NCBI RefSeq assembly: GCF_900113525.1
Contig: NZ_FOPP01000002.1
Span: 310,001 to 374,000, forward strand
Length of the DNA: 64,000 nt
Direction: 5' to 3'
Source of the DNA: Pedobacter insulae
Lineage (GTDB): Bacteria > Bacteroidota > Bacteroidia > Sphingobacteriales > Sphingobacteriaceae
The position numbers and the translations under genes were made by a program. Within the stretch, counting starts at the first letter, position 1, and each line of letters starts with the position of its first letter. Positions 34,896 through 44,024 of the stretch are shown here, piece after piece. Below the pieces are notes generated by a model. That model was not told the origin of the DNA. It ran no database searches and was given only the letters and a program-made list of their open reading frames with translations.

Positions 34896-34924
34896 AAAGC
34901 CCCGATTTATCGGGGCTTTATTGT
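34896..34924 (+). terminator. Terminator after tRNA-Pro
   Basis: AAAGCCCCG and CGGGGCTTT form a stem around ATTTAT, followed by ATTGTTTT. It closes the tRNA transcript. Confidence 0.85.
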
Positions 34925-35051
34925 TTTCAGGAAGTGCCAAGCTCGCTTGAAGCACGAACTGTAAGCAACAAAGCAAGCTTCGACGAAGGAGAAGCGGGGG
35001 CTTGATTTTGCGCTAAATTCCCTCCCCAGGATCACCGAGCGTAGCGAAGGT

Positions 35052-35068
35052 AATCCTGCCACCCCGAC
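35052..35068. repeat. att-like direct repeat, second copy
   Basis: An exact copy of the last 17 nt of tRNA-Pro plus one base, lying 178 bp downstream of the first and 236 bp before the integrase start. The flanking bases differ on both sides. The 160 bp between the copies have no gene; they hold a hairpin (arms AGGAT..ACC and GGT..ATCCT) around GAGCGTAGCGAAG. Confidence 0.65.
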
Positions 35069-35092
35069 CACATAGCGTGCAAACTCTATTAA

Positions 35093-35127
35093 AAACCCTC
35101 TAATTACATCAGTTAGAGGGTTTTTTC
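35093..35127. terminator. Rho-independent terminator
   Basis: CCCTCTAA and TTAGAGGG pair around a short loop, with A-rich left and T-rich right flanks. It stands between the att-like repeat and the integrase and would insulate the integrase from the tRNA transcript. Confidence 0.8.
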
Positions 35128-35303
35128 GTTTAAGTCATATCACGATAGAGTAACCAAAACCAAAGAAAATTACCCCTATTTAACACCCTGTTCTTTCTTC
35201 CTATACTTGTCTTAATATTTGAATTAAATCATCCATTTGATACACTTTGACTTGCACACCAGTTAAAACGGTAGAAAAGGGTAAGAAAAAAGAAAGGGAT
35301 TTT

Positions 35304-36557
35304 ATGAAAACGCAGCACACCTTCACAACATTATTTTTTCTGAAGAAGGACAAACAAACAAACGGCAACGCTCCCCTGTACGCCAAGATCACCGTCAATG
35401 GACAGTTCACCCATCTATCCGCAAAACGTCGGCTAGCCATTAGCGACTGGAACCAAAAGCAACAAAAAATCAGCGGAGACTCAGACCACCAAAATGACGT
35501 CCGTGAAAAAATGCGCACACTTTCCGGCGAGATCAATCAAGCCTACGACGAAATCCGCTACGCCAAACAGCCCCTTACCGCCGAAGCCATTAAAGCCAAG
35601 GTCGAAGGCACCGACGAGCAGCAGCACAGCTTAAAAGACCTGCTCGACTATCACAACCAAGAACTTGGCAAGCTCCTCTCGGAGGGCACCATGAAAAATT
35701 ATTACACCTCCGAACGTTTCCTCTATGAATTCCTTCAAGCCAAGCGTAAAAAGAAAAACCTCATCCTGGCCCAGCTGGATTATAAGTTCATCACCGACTT
35801 CGGTCTGTTCCTCCGTCTGCGTACCCCTGACAAGGGGCAGCGTCCCTGTACCAACAATACGGTGATGAAGCATATGGAACGCTTGAAGAAACTCATCGGA
35901 ATCGCAATCAAGAATAACTGGATGAGCCATGACCCTTTCGAGAATTTTAAAAGGCACATGGTCAAAAGGGACAGGGAGTCGCTAGACGAACAGGAACTGC
36001 AACGTTTTGCTAACGCCATTGTTTTTGCCCCTGGGCATCTTATCGTACAGGATATGTTTCTTTTTAGTTGTTATACGGGCTTAGGTTATGCGGAGGTCTG
36101 CCGTTTTAACTTGTCGCATTTGTCAAGGGATAAAGACGGGAATATGTGGCTGGAAATGACCAGGAAAAAAACGTTCAGTACCACCGAGCAGAAGTTTCAG
36201 GTGCTGCTTTTGCCAGAGGCGTTGGAGTTGATTGAAAAGTATCAGAACCATCCAGTGTCTCTTCAAGGGGGCGTGGTATTTCCGTTTTATTCCAATCAGG
36301 TGACTAATCGCTATATTAAGTTAATTGTGCAAGCCGCTAAGATTGAGAAGAAAGTAAGTTTTCATACGGCTAGGCATACGTTTGCGACGACCATTACTTT
36401 GGAGAATGGGATTTCTATAGAGAGCGTAGCGCATATGCTGGGGCATGCGAGTATTCGTACGACGCAGATTTATGCGAAGGTGAGAATGAAAAAGGTGGCG
36501 AACGAAATGTTGGCGTTGCAGAGTAAAATGCATCCAAGAGTTAAAATGGTGGGGTAA
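35304..36557 (+). CDS. Tyrosine-type site-specific recombinase (Bacteroidetes integrase)
   Basis: A 417-residue integrase. An N-terminal arm-binding domain (TLFFLKKDKQTNGNAPLYAKITVNG) and a SAM-like core domain precede the catalytic part. The late catalytic residues are clear: HTARHTF (HxxR), LGHASIRTT and the tyrosine in TQIYAKV. The first catalytic arginine is missing: the site reads TGLGYAEV with glycine, as known for IntDOT-like enzymes of Bacteroidetes. The frame is open from a TTG at 35247, but the ATG at 35304 fits the family start. The 5' half is clearly richer in C-ending codons than the 3' half. Confidence 0.9.
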   Translation: MKTQHTFTTLFFLKKDKQTNGNAPLYAKITVNGQFTHLSAKRRLAISDWNQKQQKISGDSDHQNDVREKMRTLSGEINQAYDEIRYAKQPLTAEAIKAKVEGTDEQQHSLKDLLDYHNQELGKLLSEGTMKNYYTSERFLYEFLQAKRKKKNLILAQLDYKFITDFGLFLRLRTPDKGQRPCTNNTVMKHMERLKKLIGIAIKNNWMSHDPFENFKRHMVKRDRESLDEQELQRFANAIVFAPGHLIVQDMFLFSCYTGLGYAEVCRFNLSHLSRDKDGNMWLEMTRKKTFSTTEQKFQVLLLPEALELIEKYQNHPVSLQGGVVFPFYSNQVTNRYIKLIVQAAKIEKKVSFHTARHTFATTITLENGISIESVAHMLGHASIRTTQIYAKVRMKKVANEMLALQSKMHPRVKMVG

Positions 36558-37148
36558 CAGTGGATATCCGCTTTAAATATCTCATTTTTTAATCCAACAG
36601 GATACCATACTTTTCAGCTTGGTTAAGGCGTGAGGGATTGGCCTAGAGCTGGATTGCAGGCTAAGCTTGAAAAGTGGATTGGCGCTTATTGCGATTTGAC
36701 ATTCCAAAACCTATCCGCTCGCACTATAATTGGTAATCGCTTTTTTTGGTGATTACCGCAGAAGCGTTATGATTTTTCGGAATCAGAGATGATGGATTCC
36801 ATCTGTACCATTGATGCGCAAAGTTCAGGATAAGAGTCTACAACAACAAGGGTGATGCGGCCATCGTCATTCGGTCCGATGCGTCGATCAAGGACGGCTA
36901 CGTTTTGCGATCTAAGGTAAGAAAAGTGGGGAACCAGATCTCTCTGACGAACCTATATCCAATTAGGATAGCATGGAGGTTTTCACCGATTTTATATTTT
37001 TGTTTGATGAAGAAGGTTAGGCGATTATTTTAAACAATAGCGTTCGTGTTGGTTCGTCGATTACGATAAAGGCCTAGTTTTTTCAACCTAATCCACTGGG
37101 CTATGTTTTATAAACATTTATTATAGCCAGCGAGCCTTTCCTGGAATT
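36558..37148. other. Non-coding or decayed DNA after the integrase
   Basis: No intact gene is seen. One frame read rightward from about 36815 to 37032 gives a protein-like stretch (KFRIRVYNNKGDAAIVIR..SIKDGYVLRSKVRKVGNQISLTN) without a start, preceded and followed by stops, which looks like a gene remnant. Imperfect inverted repeats occur at 36608-36675 (TTTTCAGCTT / AAGCTTGAAAA) and around 36729-36755. The base mix is richer in GC than the flanks. Confidence 0.4.
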
Positions 37149-38423
37149 TTAATTGGATTCCCTTCGGCCTGTTCCTAAAGAACAAAAATACATATCCCGA
37201 ATGTAGAAAATGCCATCAAAAATGTCTGACCAAGGGGCAGGGTCTGCGACATGGCCCCTTCCTTTCATAAGAAAAGGAGTTTTCATATCAGGATTCTCTT
37301 TCCGGTACCTTTTGAAATCTACAAAGGCATAAGGAACTGTCACAGGGATCCAAGACTCAAAACTATTAACTTCTGGCGCCGGTACTGTATACTTTTTTTC
37401 AATGAGTACTCTACCTGCAGTGCCTGATCTAGAAGTAAAACCAAGGATATAAGACTGTTTGTCGAACTGTTTATCAGCTGTGAAAAAGTCGCCCATATTT
37501 TTCCAACTCCTTTGCAATCCTCTAATCTTAACAAGTCCCGGTTGTTTAAGGATGTGGGAATTGTGCGCCCAGACAATAACCTTCTCATTTGGAAATTTAA
37601 ATTTTACTAGCCATTTTAAATTTTCAGCCATCTGCCTGTCTCTAATCTCCAGTTGATCAGGGCCATTACTTAAAAATGAAATTTCCTTTTCGGTAAGAGT
37701 CATTAAGCTTTTTAGTAAAATACTTTCGAACGCTGTAGAATCCCCGGGGGGCAATTCCACGTGAATTTGTGCTAGTGCTTTTTTGAAATTTCGTTGTTTT
37801 TCAATGTTTCTATTAAAGCTAATGGAATCGAGGAAGGAAAGGAAATCTATTATATATTTCTCAGTTTTTGTGAAGTTTATTTCTTTTCTTTTTAGATAAT
37901 CATCCAGAAAAGGCCTCAAGTTCTTGGAACTATAACTTCCATGGACCTGATTGTCAAACCCTGAAAGGACAAGAGGCTTTTTGCTTGAAAAAGTACTGGG
38001 AATATAATTGAAAAGAAGATGTTCGCATTCTATGCATTTTGTCCAAATATTAAAAATATTTTCTGAGACGAATGGATCCATTTTATTCTTGTTTTTTTCC
38101 AGTTGATCCCAGCCTTGGTTTAAAGCAAAGAAATCACTTTCAAATGCCAAGACATTGAACCCCATTTTTTCATGTAGGTATTTGATCAATCTCGTTTTTG
38201 CCATAAAAGTTGGGGCATCTCCATGGTCCTGTTCACCTAACATGACAATTCTAGAATCTCCAATAGCTTTACCGATTTCTTCAAGCTCCGAAAAATCAGT
38301 GGAATCTGGCGAGATGGTTTGGATAGGTACAAGATTTTCTGTGACATATGATTTGATGTCTTTTTGTTTGCAAGAGCAAACCGCAATCAAGAGGGATAGG
38401 ATCAACCATGAGTTTTTAAACAT
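37149..38423 (-). CDS. Erythromycin-esterase-like lipoprotein
   Basis: A 424-residue protein of the erythromycin esterase (PF05139) family. The signal peptide ends in the lipobox AVCSC, so it is probably membrane-anchored and periplasmic. Family motifs are GEQDHG (63-68), VLAFESDF (91-98), IRDRQMAENLKWL (about 260) and VWAHNSH (284-290), which supply the catalytic histidines and glutamates. Known Ere enzymes open macrolide rings and are cytoplasmic; the lipoprotein form is unusual, and many relatives have unknown substrates. It lies in accessory DNA next to the integrase, so resistance is possible but unproven. Confidence 0.82.
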   Translation of the reverse strand: MFKNSWLILSLLIAVCSCKQKDIKSYVTENLVPIQTISPDSTDFSELEEIGKAIGDSRIVMLGEQDHGDAPTFMAKTRLIKYLHEKMGFNVLAFESDFFALNQGWDQLEKNKNKMDPFVSENIFNIWTKCIECEHLLFNYIPSTFSSKKPLVLSGFDNQVHGSYSSKNLRPFLDDYLKRKEINFTKTEKYIIDFLSFLDSISFNRNIEKQRNFKKALAQIHVELPPGDSTAFESILLKSLMTLTEKEISFLSNGPDQLEIRDRQMAENLKWLVKFKFPNEKVIVWAHNSHILKQPGLVKIRGLQRSWKNMGDFFTADKQFDKQSYILGFTSRSGTAGRVLIEKKYTVPAPEVNSFESWIPVTVPYAFVDFKRYRKENPDMKTPFLMKGRGHVADPAPWSDIFDGIFYIRDMYFCSLGTGRRESN

Positions 38424-38844
38424 ATTCGCGGATTTTAGTGATAAATCTATAAAATCATTTTGGTAGAGAATAATCTGGTAGCAAAATTGCTAAGTTCTGT
38501 GTACAGGGATTTGAAACTAGGTATTGTCCAACATTGCCAAAGAGTATATCTAAGTTTACTGCAGTAATTTTCATTATCTGGTTTTCGAATTTAACCAGCC
38601 AGGAAGTTTGAAATTATAAAAAGCAGTTTCCTTAGCTGAACTAGAGTTAGCTAAGCCCACCGTAAAGACCCGAAAAGAGATCTATTTTTTTAATACTGAT
38701 GGATTTTATTACTCGTGCGTATTGTCTATAAGAGAATGAAGGCCTTCAACCATACAGGTAGATTTTTCGTTGGGAGAAACAACCATTTGTTGACTTCCTT
38801 ATTGAATGTCAATAATTGTATATTAGTTTTGATTAAAATAGATT
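38424..38844. other. Divergent intergenic region, 421 bp
   Basis: I see no gene or clear promoter. It separates the esterase (leftward) from the truncated secreted-protein gene (rightward). Confidence 0.5.
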
Positions 38845-39123
38845 ATGACTTTCATGAGTAAATACATTTTAACAATCGCTATTTTTCTATTTCAAAATGC
38901 TCATGCCCAAATCAACATAAACGGGGACTTTGAACAAATTAATACTTTAACTAAAGCTCCAACTGGCTGGGCTCTTTCCTCAAGTCAACCTCTAGGAAAA
39001 GCCTATAGTGTAAAAGTAGACAGCGTTGATGAATTACAAGGTAAATATAGTGTTTAGATAGAAAAGATCCACCTTGTAACTTCTAAGCTGTCTATCGTTA
39101 AGTTTAATATGAGAGAAGGATGA
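38845..39123 (+). pseudogene. Truncated secreted-protein gene (N-terminal fragment)
   Basis: The frame starts with a signal peptide (about residues 5-22, ending AHAQ) and a start of a carbohydrate-binding-like domain (INGDFEQINTLTKAPTGW, then SVKVDSVDELQGKYSV), then stops at 39057. Reading on in frame gives a protein-like IEKIHLVTSKLS, so the TAG looks like a nonsense change, and more stops follow from 39121. Similar N-terminal domains occur in front of erythromycin-esterase-like and other secreted Bacteroidetes proteins, but nothing downstream continues the gene. Confidence 0.5.
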
Positions 39124-39583
39124 GTCGATTGAAATGGAAACATCTTTAACTTTGGCTTGTAACTCAACATAATTATTGTTCGAGCCACAACTGGAAAAAT
39201 AGGACTAAAAATATTTTAACAAAACTTATTTTTAACATAACTTAATTAAAAAGCGTTTCATAAATTAAAACTCATGAAACGCTTGGGTAATATATACATA
39301 AACTACTCAATTTGGCACACGGCATAAATCTATGCCAAGCCTGTTAGGTATAACTAACATCGTCCTCCTTTATTACAAGGGTCCGATGGGTCAGGTTCTC
39401 CACAAATTACGCCCTAATATGTTGTGCCATTTATTACGAGGCTACACACGGGCTGTCGAAGTAATAAAATTGTTGTATTCATTTGTTTACAATCATTTTA
39501 GCCTATTTTAACTCCGTTTCAACTACACATTAAAAGGCCTCAAAAGGATTCGCAAAAAAGAGAAAATCATGAAAAACGCAGCT
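39124..39583. other. Non-coding region with a possible decayed short gene on the minus strand
   Basis: No intact gene. On the minus strand, reading from 39486 gives a short protein-like frame (MNTTILLLRQPVCSL, then after one stop GVICGEPDPSDPCNKGGRC) ending around 39366. It resembles the cysteine-rich tail of small Bacteroidetes secreted peptides, but it is broken. An AT-rich stretch at about 39231-39260 follows the pseudogene. Confidence 0.3.
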
Positions 39584-42400
39584 TTAACGCTTCGTTTTTT
39601 TTCCAAAGTGCCTTGGGTAATAGGAAACCGTAGTCATAAAATATTGTGTCAGCACATTTCTTGTGCCAACGGTAAAATTGGTCGAGCTTCCATCATTGAT
39701 GATGCTGCTATTCTGACGCAGAAGATCCAAAGCAGAAAACTTTAGCTCAAGGTTATTTCCTTTTAAAAACCTAAAGTTCGCACTTGCATTCCATAATGTA
39801 AAATTAATGGCATCTGTATTTGTAGACGTATTGCGGTTAAAAGTAATATCACTATTCAGGGTTATTTTCTTAGTAACCCTATAACTAGAACTGAGGGTCG
39901 TTGCTGAAAGGACACCGTTAAACTTTGTGTTAAATGCCGCCTGTTTCAGGCTGTACATCGAATACGATTGAGCACCTTCAAGAGCAATCTTATCTTTATA
40001 CGTAAAATTTGCATTTAGCTTGATGGTGGCATTCAGGTTATCTGAAAAAGTGTATGCTCCGTTCAGGTAGGCACCGTTTTTAGATTTACCAAACATTGTG
40101 GTTAAACCAATCTGGAATTCGGACGTTTTTAACTTCAATGCCTTGCGAATATTCGCATTAAAACTAAGATAATTATTGGCATGCGAATCATTTACCGGAT
40201 AAATGTTCCTCCTATTGTCGTCACTTATTAAAACACTATCAATAATATTGTTATGTAGATAATTAAGATTGAAAGCAAAATTATAGTTAAGGGTGTTTTT
40301 TCCAGTCTGATCTTCGTGCCTGTAGCTAATTTGAATATTTCTATTTATAGAAGCGAGCAGCGCCAAATTTCCTTGTTGAATATTAGTTATTGATGTACTG
40401 TCTATCAATGGCGCAAGCTGCTGCAAAGTTGGGGTCTTTATGCTGGTGTTAAAACTCAGTTGATAATATTTAAAATATTTGCCCCACTGCCTGTTTGTAT
40501 AATTAATTGATGCTTCAGGAGCAAACTGGCTGTACGATCTATTGATATTTTGAAAGGCTTTATCCGATCTGTTCTCCTGATAAATAAATAAATGCTTAGC
40601 CCCTAGCCTGAATGTCCAATCTTTGTTGAACCGATCTGACAAACTAGACTTAATCGATTTGCTTACTATTAATGCCGGTGCATCTTCCGTAGTGTTGGTC
40701 CTTACGTTATTCGTCAAGTATTGATTATGCTCATACATGGAAGTAGCAGGATTAAAGTCTTCAATTACATTTCCCTCCCTTTTATGGTTTAATTTTAAAT
40801 CATTACTTAATGAAAAATCGAAGCCATAAAATTTGGTCCAGTCAAAAAATACCGTTTTCAAATCGTTAAGCGCAAAATTCAATACCTGATCTACATCTTT
40901 TAAGTCGGTATTATACTTTCTGTTAAAACGTTGAGTGGATAGGGGGTTGATGAACGACAAGAAGTCTGTTTGGTTTAATCGCTTTTCCTCCTTATTGTCG
41001 ACACCCAAGGTGTAAGTGGTCGATAATCCTTTAAATTTCTTCCCCTGCTTTTGGCCCATCAGGTAGTTGATCGAAAGATTATAGCTGTTCCTATTTTCAT
41101 CTATAGCATTGATGCCTGAGTATTCGCTTATTGCCAGGTCTTGCTCGTTACGTGAGCGGCTTAGTGTCTGGATATTATTTTGGCTTTTATCGTTAATAAA
41201 AGACTGGTTTACAGTTAATGCATGATTATTTTCAGTCCATTCATATTTCGAATCGACCTTATGCCCCAAGGTATTGGAGAAATTGTTGTTTATATTGTCG
41301 TCAATAATCTTGTCCAAATTTCCCCTAGCCGTAATGGTTTTGGCAGTAGAAGCATTTTCTGTATCCCTATCGCGAAAAAAGTAATTAACATTTAGCGTAT
41401 TCCGCTCATAATATGTGGGCTTTTCAACAAAATTATAGGTAAAGGTGGTGCCTATCGCCTTTGACCGGGTAATTCCGCCCATGCTAAAATCAGGCCGATA
41501 TTCGATAGCAGTACCAACCCCCTTAAAGGTACTATTGGTAAGTATGGTATTTACATTATTTGCCAATTTATTGATGTTATTTATAGCGGCTACAATCCCT
41601 AATTGCATTTTGGGGCTAAAAGCGTTTATGCTCATATCTGTTTCGTACCGGCCATCCGTACCTCTTCCCGCCCCTATTTTGCCGAAGTACCCAAATTCCT
41701 GTCCCTTTTTTAACTTAATATTCATATTAAGAGTCGAATCAAGCGTATTCGAAATAGCGGTCCTAAAAACCTGCACCTTATCAACCACATTCTTAGAAAG
41801 GTTCTGCGTGGCTACCTTAAAGTTGCCACCAAAAAAATCTTTTCCATTAACCGTTAACTTTTTTATTTCTCGTCCGTTTACGGTAATGGTGTTATCGCCC
41901 CATACTACAATATTGGGTATTTTCCTCAAAAGGTCCTCCACTACCGCATTACTATCCAATTTAAATGCCGCCGCATTAAATTCCAATGTATCTCCATTCA
42001 TGCTAATGGGCGGAATAGAAATTACAACTTCTTTTAAGGAAGTGGTTCTTTCTATCATCACTAATGTTTTTAAATTTATTGCCTTTGTGTCTGCTGGAAT
42101 TGAAAATTCTTTAATTAGCACATGGTAGCCCACATTGTTAACGATCAGTTTTAACGGACTATTTAAAGGTAGATTGGTAAAATTGAATTCACCGTAAGTA
42201 TTAGTGATCTGATAGCTTAACAGCACACTATCTTGTGGACTAACCTTGTAAACAGATGCCGTGGCCGACTTAAGTACATAATTATTGGCTGTATCGCGCA
42301 CTATTCCCTTTACCGAGCCCAATGCTTCCGTTTTTTGCTGTGAAAGAGCAACCTGCGTAGCAAATAATGTTAAAAATAGAAGGCATGCGCAAGCCCTCAT
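39584..42400 (-). CDS. Outer-membrane beta-barrel protein with carboxypeptidase-like regulatory domain
   Basis: A 938-residue exported protein. After the signal peptide (ending in VALSQ) come a carboxypeptidase-D-like regulatory domain (GSVKGIVRDTANNYVL to about residue 105), a plug-like region (SNAVVEDLLRKIPNI, TVNGREIKKLTVNGKDFFGG, about 150-210), and a large barrel of the outer-membrane protein beta-barrel family (PF14905). There is no SusD partner. It starts 3 nt after the stop of the propeller gene, so the two form an operon. Its transport substrate or binding partner is unknown. Confidence 0.83.
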   Translation of the reverse strand: MRACACLLFLTLFATQVALSQQKTEALGSVKGIVRDTANNYVLKSATASVYKVSPQDSVLLSYQITNTYGEFNFTNLPLNSPLKLIVNNVGYHVLIKEFSIPADTKAINLKTLVMIERTTSLKEVVISIPPISMNGDTLEFNAAAFKLDSNAVVEDLLRKIPNIVVWGDNTITVNGREIKKLTVNGKDFFGGNFKVATQNLSKNVVDKVQVFRTAISNTLDSTLNMNIKLKKGQEFGYFGKIGAGRGTDGRYETDMSINAFSPKMQLGIVAAINNINKLANNVNTILTNSTFKGVGTAIEYRPDFSMGGITRSKAIGTTFTYNFVEKPTYYERNTLNVNYFFRDRDTENASTAKTITARGNLDKIIDDNINNNFSNTLGHKVDSKYEWTENNHALTVNQSFINDKSQNNIQTLSRSRNEQDLAISEYSGINAIDENRNSYNLSINYLMGQKQGKKFKGLSTTYTLGVDNKEEKRLNQTDFLSFINPLSTQRFNRKYNTDLKDVDQVLNFALNDLKTVFFDWTKFYGFDFSLSNDLKLNHKREGNVIEDFNPATSMYEHNQYLTNNVRTNTTEDAPALIVSKSIKSSLSDRFNKDWTFRLGAKHLFIYQENRSDKAFQNINRSYSQFAPEASINYTNRQWGKYFKYYQLSFNTSIKTPTLQQLAPLIDSTSITNIQQGNLALLASINRNIQISYRHEDQTGKNTLNYNFAFNLNYLHNNIIDSVLISDDNRRNIYPVNDSHANNYLSFNANIRKALKLKTSEFQIGLTTMFGKSKNGAYLNGAYTFSDNLNATIKLNANFTYKDKIALEGAQSYSMYSLKQAAFNTKFNGVLSATTLSSSYRVTKKITLNSDITFNRNTSTNTDAINFTLWNASANFRFLKGNNLELKFSALDLLRQNSSIINDGSSTNFTVGTRNVLTQYFMTTVSYYPRHFGKKTKR

Positions 42401-42403
42401 CGA

Positions 42404-43615
42404 TCAATCCTTTTTAGGTTTAAGCACCACAAGTACTCGATTATTTGTACTTTTATAGTTTTCGAAATACTTGGCCAGTGCGCTGTCGTATTTCACATTT
42501 TTATTAGGGTTTTGGTCTTTTAGCGCTTTCATGTCTAGGGTAGATATGCTTGTATACAGATAGTTATTCTTGAATAAATGGAAACCGCCAGACATGCTGA
42601 ACTCAGGATTTAGCGCAATCGATGTTACTGGTAGGTAATAGGAAAGCGCATCAGGCTCTATATCTACCAATGCAACTAAACTGTTCGTCTTAAGATTGTA
42701 TGCAAAATCCCTCTTTTCACCCCTTGTTGAAACCAAGCCTTTTGCACCAAAAAATAAATAATTCCCCGATTTGAAAGGGCTGCTTAGCCCTTGAAAAATC
42801 TTCCTGTTCTTATTCGTAAAATCTGACCGTTTAATATAATTATCATAATTGGTCGTAAAACCTTCCGGTAAAGAAAATTCGCTGGGGAAGATAAGCTTGT
42901 AATCCAATTTAACTCCCTTTGGGGAAATTGTGTAGATATTGTATTCATAAGGTCTCGTATAAAGCAGTTCATTTGGCGTGTTGGCATACTTTAAGATTGT
43001 TCGCAAATCAAATTGCTTAGAAATAAAATCCTTTTCGTGCGGAAATACCTTATAGAGTACCTTATCATCTTTTAACGCTGCAATTTCGTAGATTCTGTCA
43101 TCAGAAATATATTCGTATTTCACTTCTATCTCCTCTGGTTTGAAGTAATATAAAATTTTTTCAAACTCATTCTGCTTTATGTCTTCTTTTTTTAACAATT
43201 TTCCAGTTAGATCATAGGTTAGCTCCGTAAGGCCGTTCTGTACAAAAAGTTTAGTCTCAAAAGGTTCGTCTATCAATCTATATTCAAAGTTATAGGGCTT
43301 CTTTTCCAGCTTGATTTTTGTTTTAAAACTTCCATCCAGGTTGAACAGTAATATGCAATGGGTATCCTGATCGGATATAATATAGTAGTTATTTGCAACT
43401 TCCAATCGAGATATTCTACCAAAAAGACTTTCGGGGGTAGTTTGGAGGGGAACAAATTTTACCTCATCAAAAAGTTGTGAAACTGTTAGCCCCCTGGTCT
43501 GTCTTGGATCTAACCTTAATGTTTGCGTTTTTGAAACATCAATATAATCTTCCTGGGCATTGGCTACAAAAAAGATTGTTGATAGTGTTAACAGTGTATA
43601 AAGTGCTTTTTTCAT
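42404..43615 (-). CDS. Exported 6-bladed beta-propeller protein
   Basis: A 403-residue protein with a signal peptide (1-20, ending VANAQ) and repeated beta motifs such as ILLFNLDGSFKTKI, which fit the 6-bladed beta-propeller family of Bacteroidetes. It is upstream of the barrel gene with a 3-nt gap and is presumably a surface or periplasmic partner of that protein. The ligand is not known. Confidence 0.72.
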   Translation of the reverse strand: MKKALYTLLTLSTIFFVANAQEDYIDVSKTQTLRLDPRQTRGLTVSQLFDEVKFVPLQTTPESLFGRISRLEVANNYYIISDQDTHCILLFNLDGSFKTKIKLEKKPYNFEYRLIDEPFETKLFVQNGLTELTYDLTGKLLKKEDIKQNEFEKILYYFKPEEIEVKYEYISDDRIYEIAALKDDKVLYKVFPHEKDFISKQFDLRTILKYANTPNELLYTRPYEYNIYTISPKGVKLDYKLIFPSEFSLPEGFTTNYDNYIKRSDFTNKNRKIFQGLSSPFKSGNYLFFGAKGLVSTRGEKRDFAYNLKTNSLVALVDIEPDALSYYLPVTSIALNPEFSMSGGFHLFKNNYLYTSISTLDMKALKDQNPNKNVKYDSALAKYFENYKSTNNRVLVVLKPKKD

Positions 43616-43676
43616 CTGTATATATTTTGCTTTTTATTATGATGAAGCTAATTAAATATTACTAAGATAATACATA

Positions 43677-43934
43677 ATGCATCCAATTCCCTTCGACAGC
43701 GATAAATTAATTATATTCCTGATTCCACAACTTTTGAACTTGATCCGAATCAAACCTTTTTTAGTGATTATTAACTTTAAAGAAATATTTAAAGCTTTTT
43801 TTTGGTGGGTGTTTTGCGTCGATCCATTTTTTGGACGAAATAAAGACCTTGCCGAACGCATAAAAGCTAGCGAAGAGTTTACGGATCTTAATCTAATCGC
43901 ATTTATTAAATCTTACAACGCCAGTAAACCTTAA
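43677..43934 (+). CDS. Short hypothetical open frame
   Basis: An 85-residue frame with an apolar start (IIFLIPQLLNLIRIKPFLVII) and a polar end (DLAERIKASEEFTDLNLIAFIKSY). I do not recognise it. It lies beside the promoter region of the leftward propeller gene and could be a chance frame or the remnant of a longer gene. There is no visible ribosome-binding or promoter signal. Confidence 0.25.
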   Translation: MHPIPFDSDKLIIFLIPQLLNLIRIKPFLVIINFKEIFKAFFWWVFCVDPFFGRNKDLAERIKASEEFTDLNLIAFIKSYNASKP

Positions 43935-44024
43935 ATTTTTAAATCAACTTTCAAAGAACAATCGATGGGTACCTGTTAACAAATCTATCGAGATCAAGAG
44001 AATTATTAGCATTTTGGCACCGAA

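Larger units (their letters stand above)
34874..39230. mobile_element. Probable integrative element or its left part at tRNA-Pro; right end not found
   Basis: Repeated tRNA-Pro 3' end, a tyrosine recombinase, one intact accessory gene and several decayed stretches mark an integration site. I do not find another copy of the 17-nt repeat to the right inside the window, so the right end is unknown; the copper operon to 50313 could belong to it. The coordinates here are only the part with clear mobile or decayed character. Confidence 0.45.

Noticed and set aside
34713-34976. An 87-residue minus-strand frame across the tRNA genes
   Set aside because: It covers both tRNA genes on the other strand and resembles translated tRNA sequence often mis-annotated as a protein.
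41445-42128. A 227-residue frame on the + strand
   Set aside because: It is antisense to the plug and early-barrel region of the outer-membrane gene; its sequence is a shadow of that gene.
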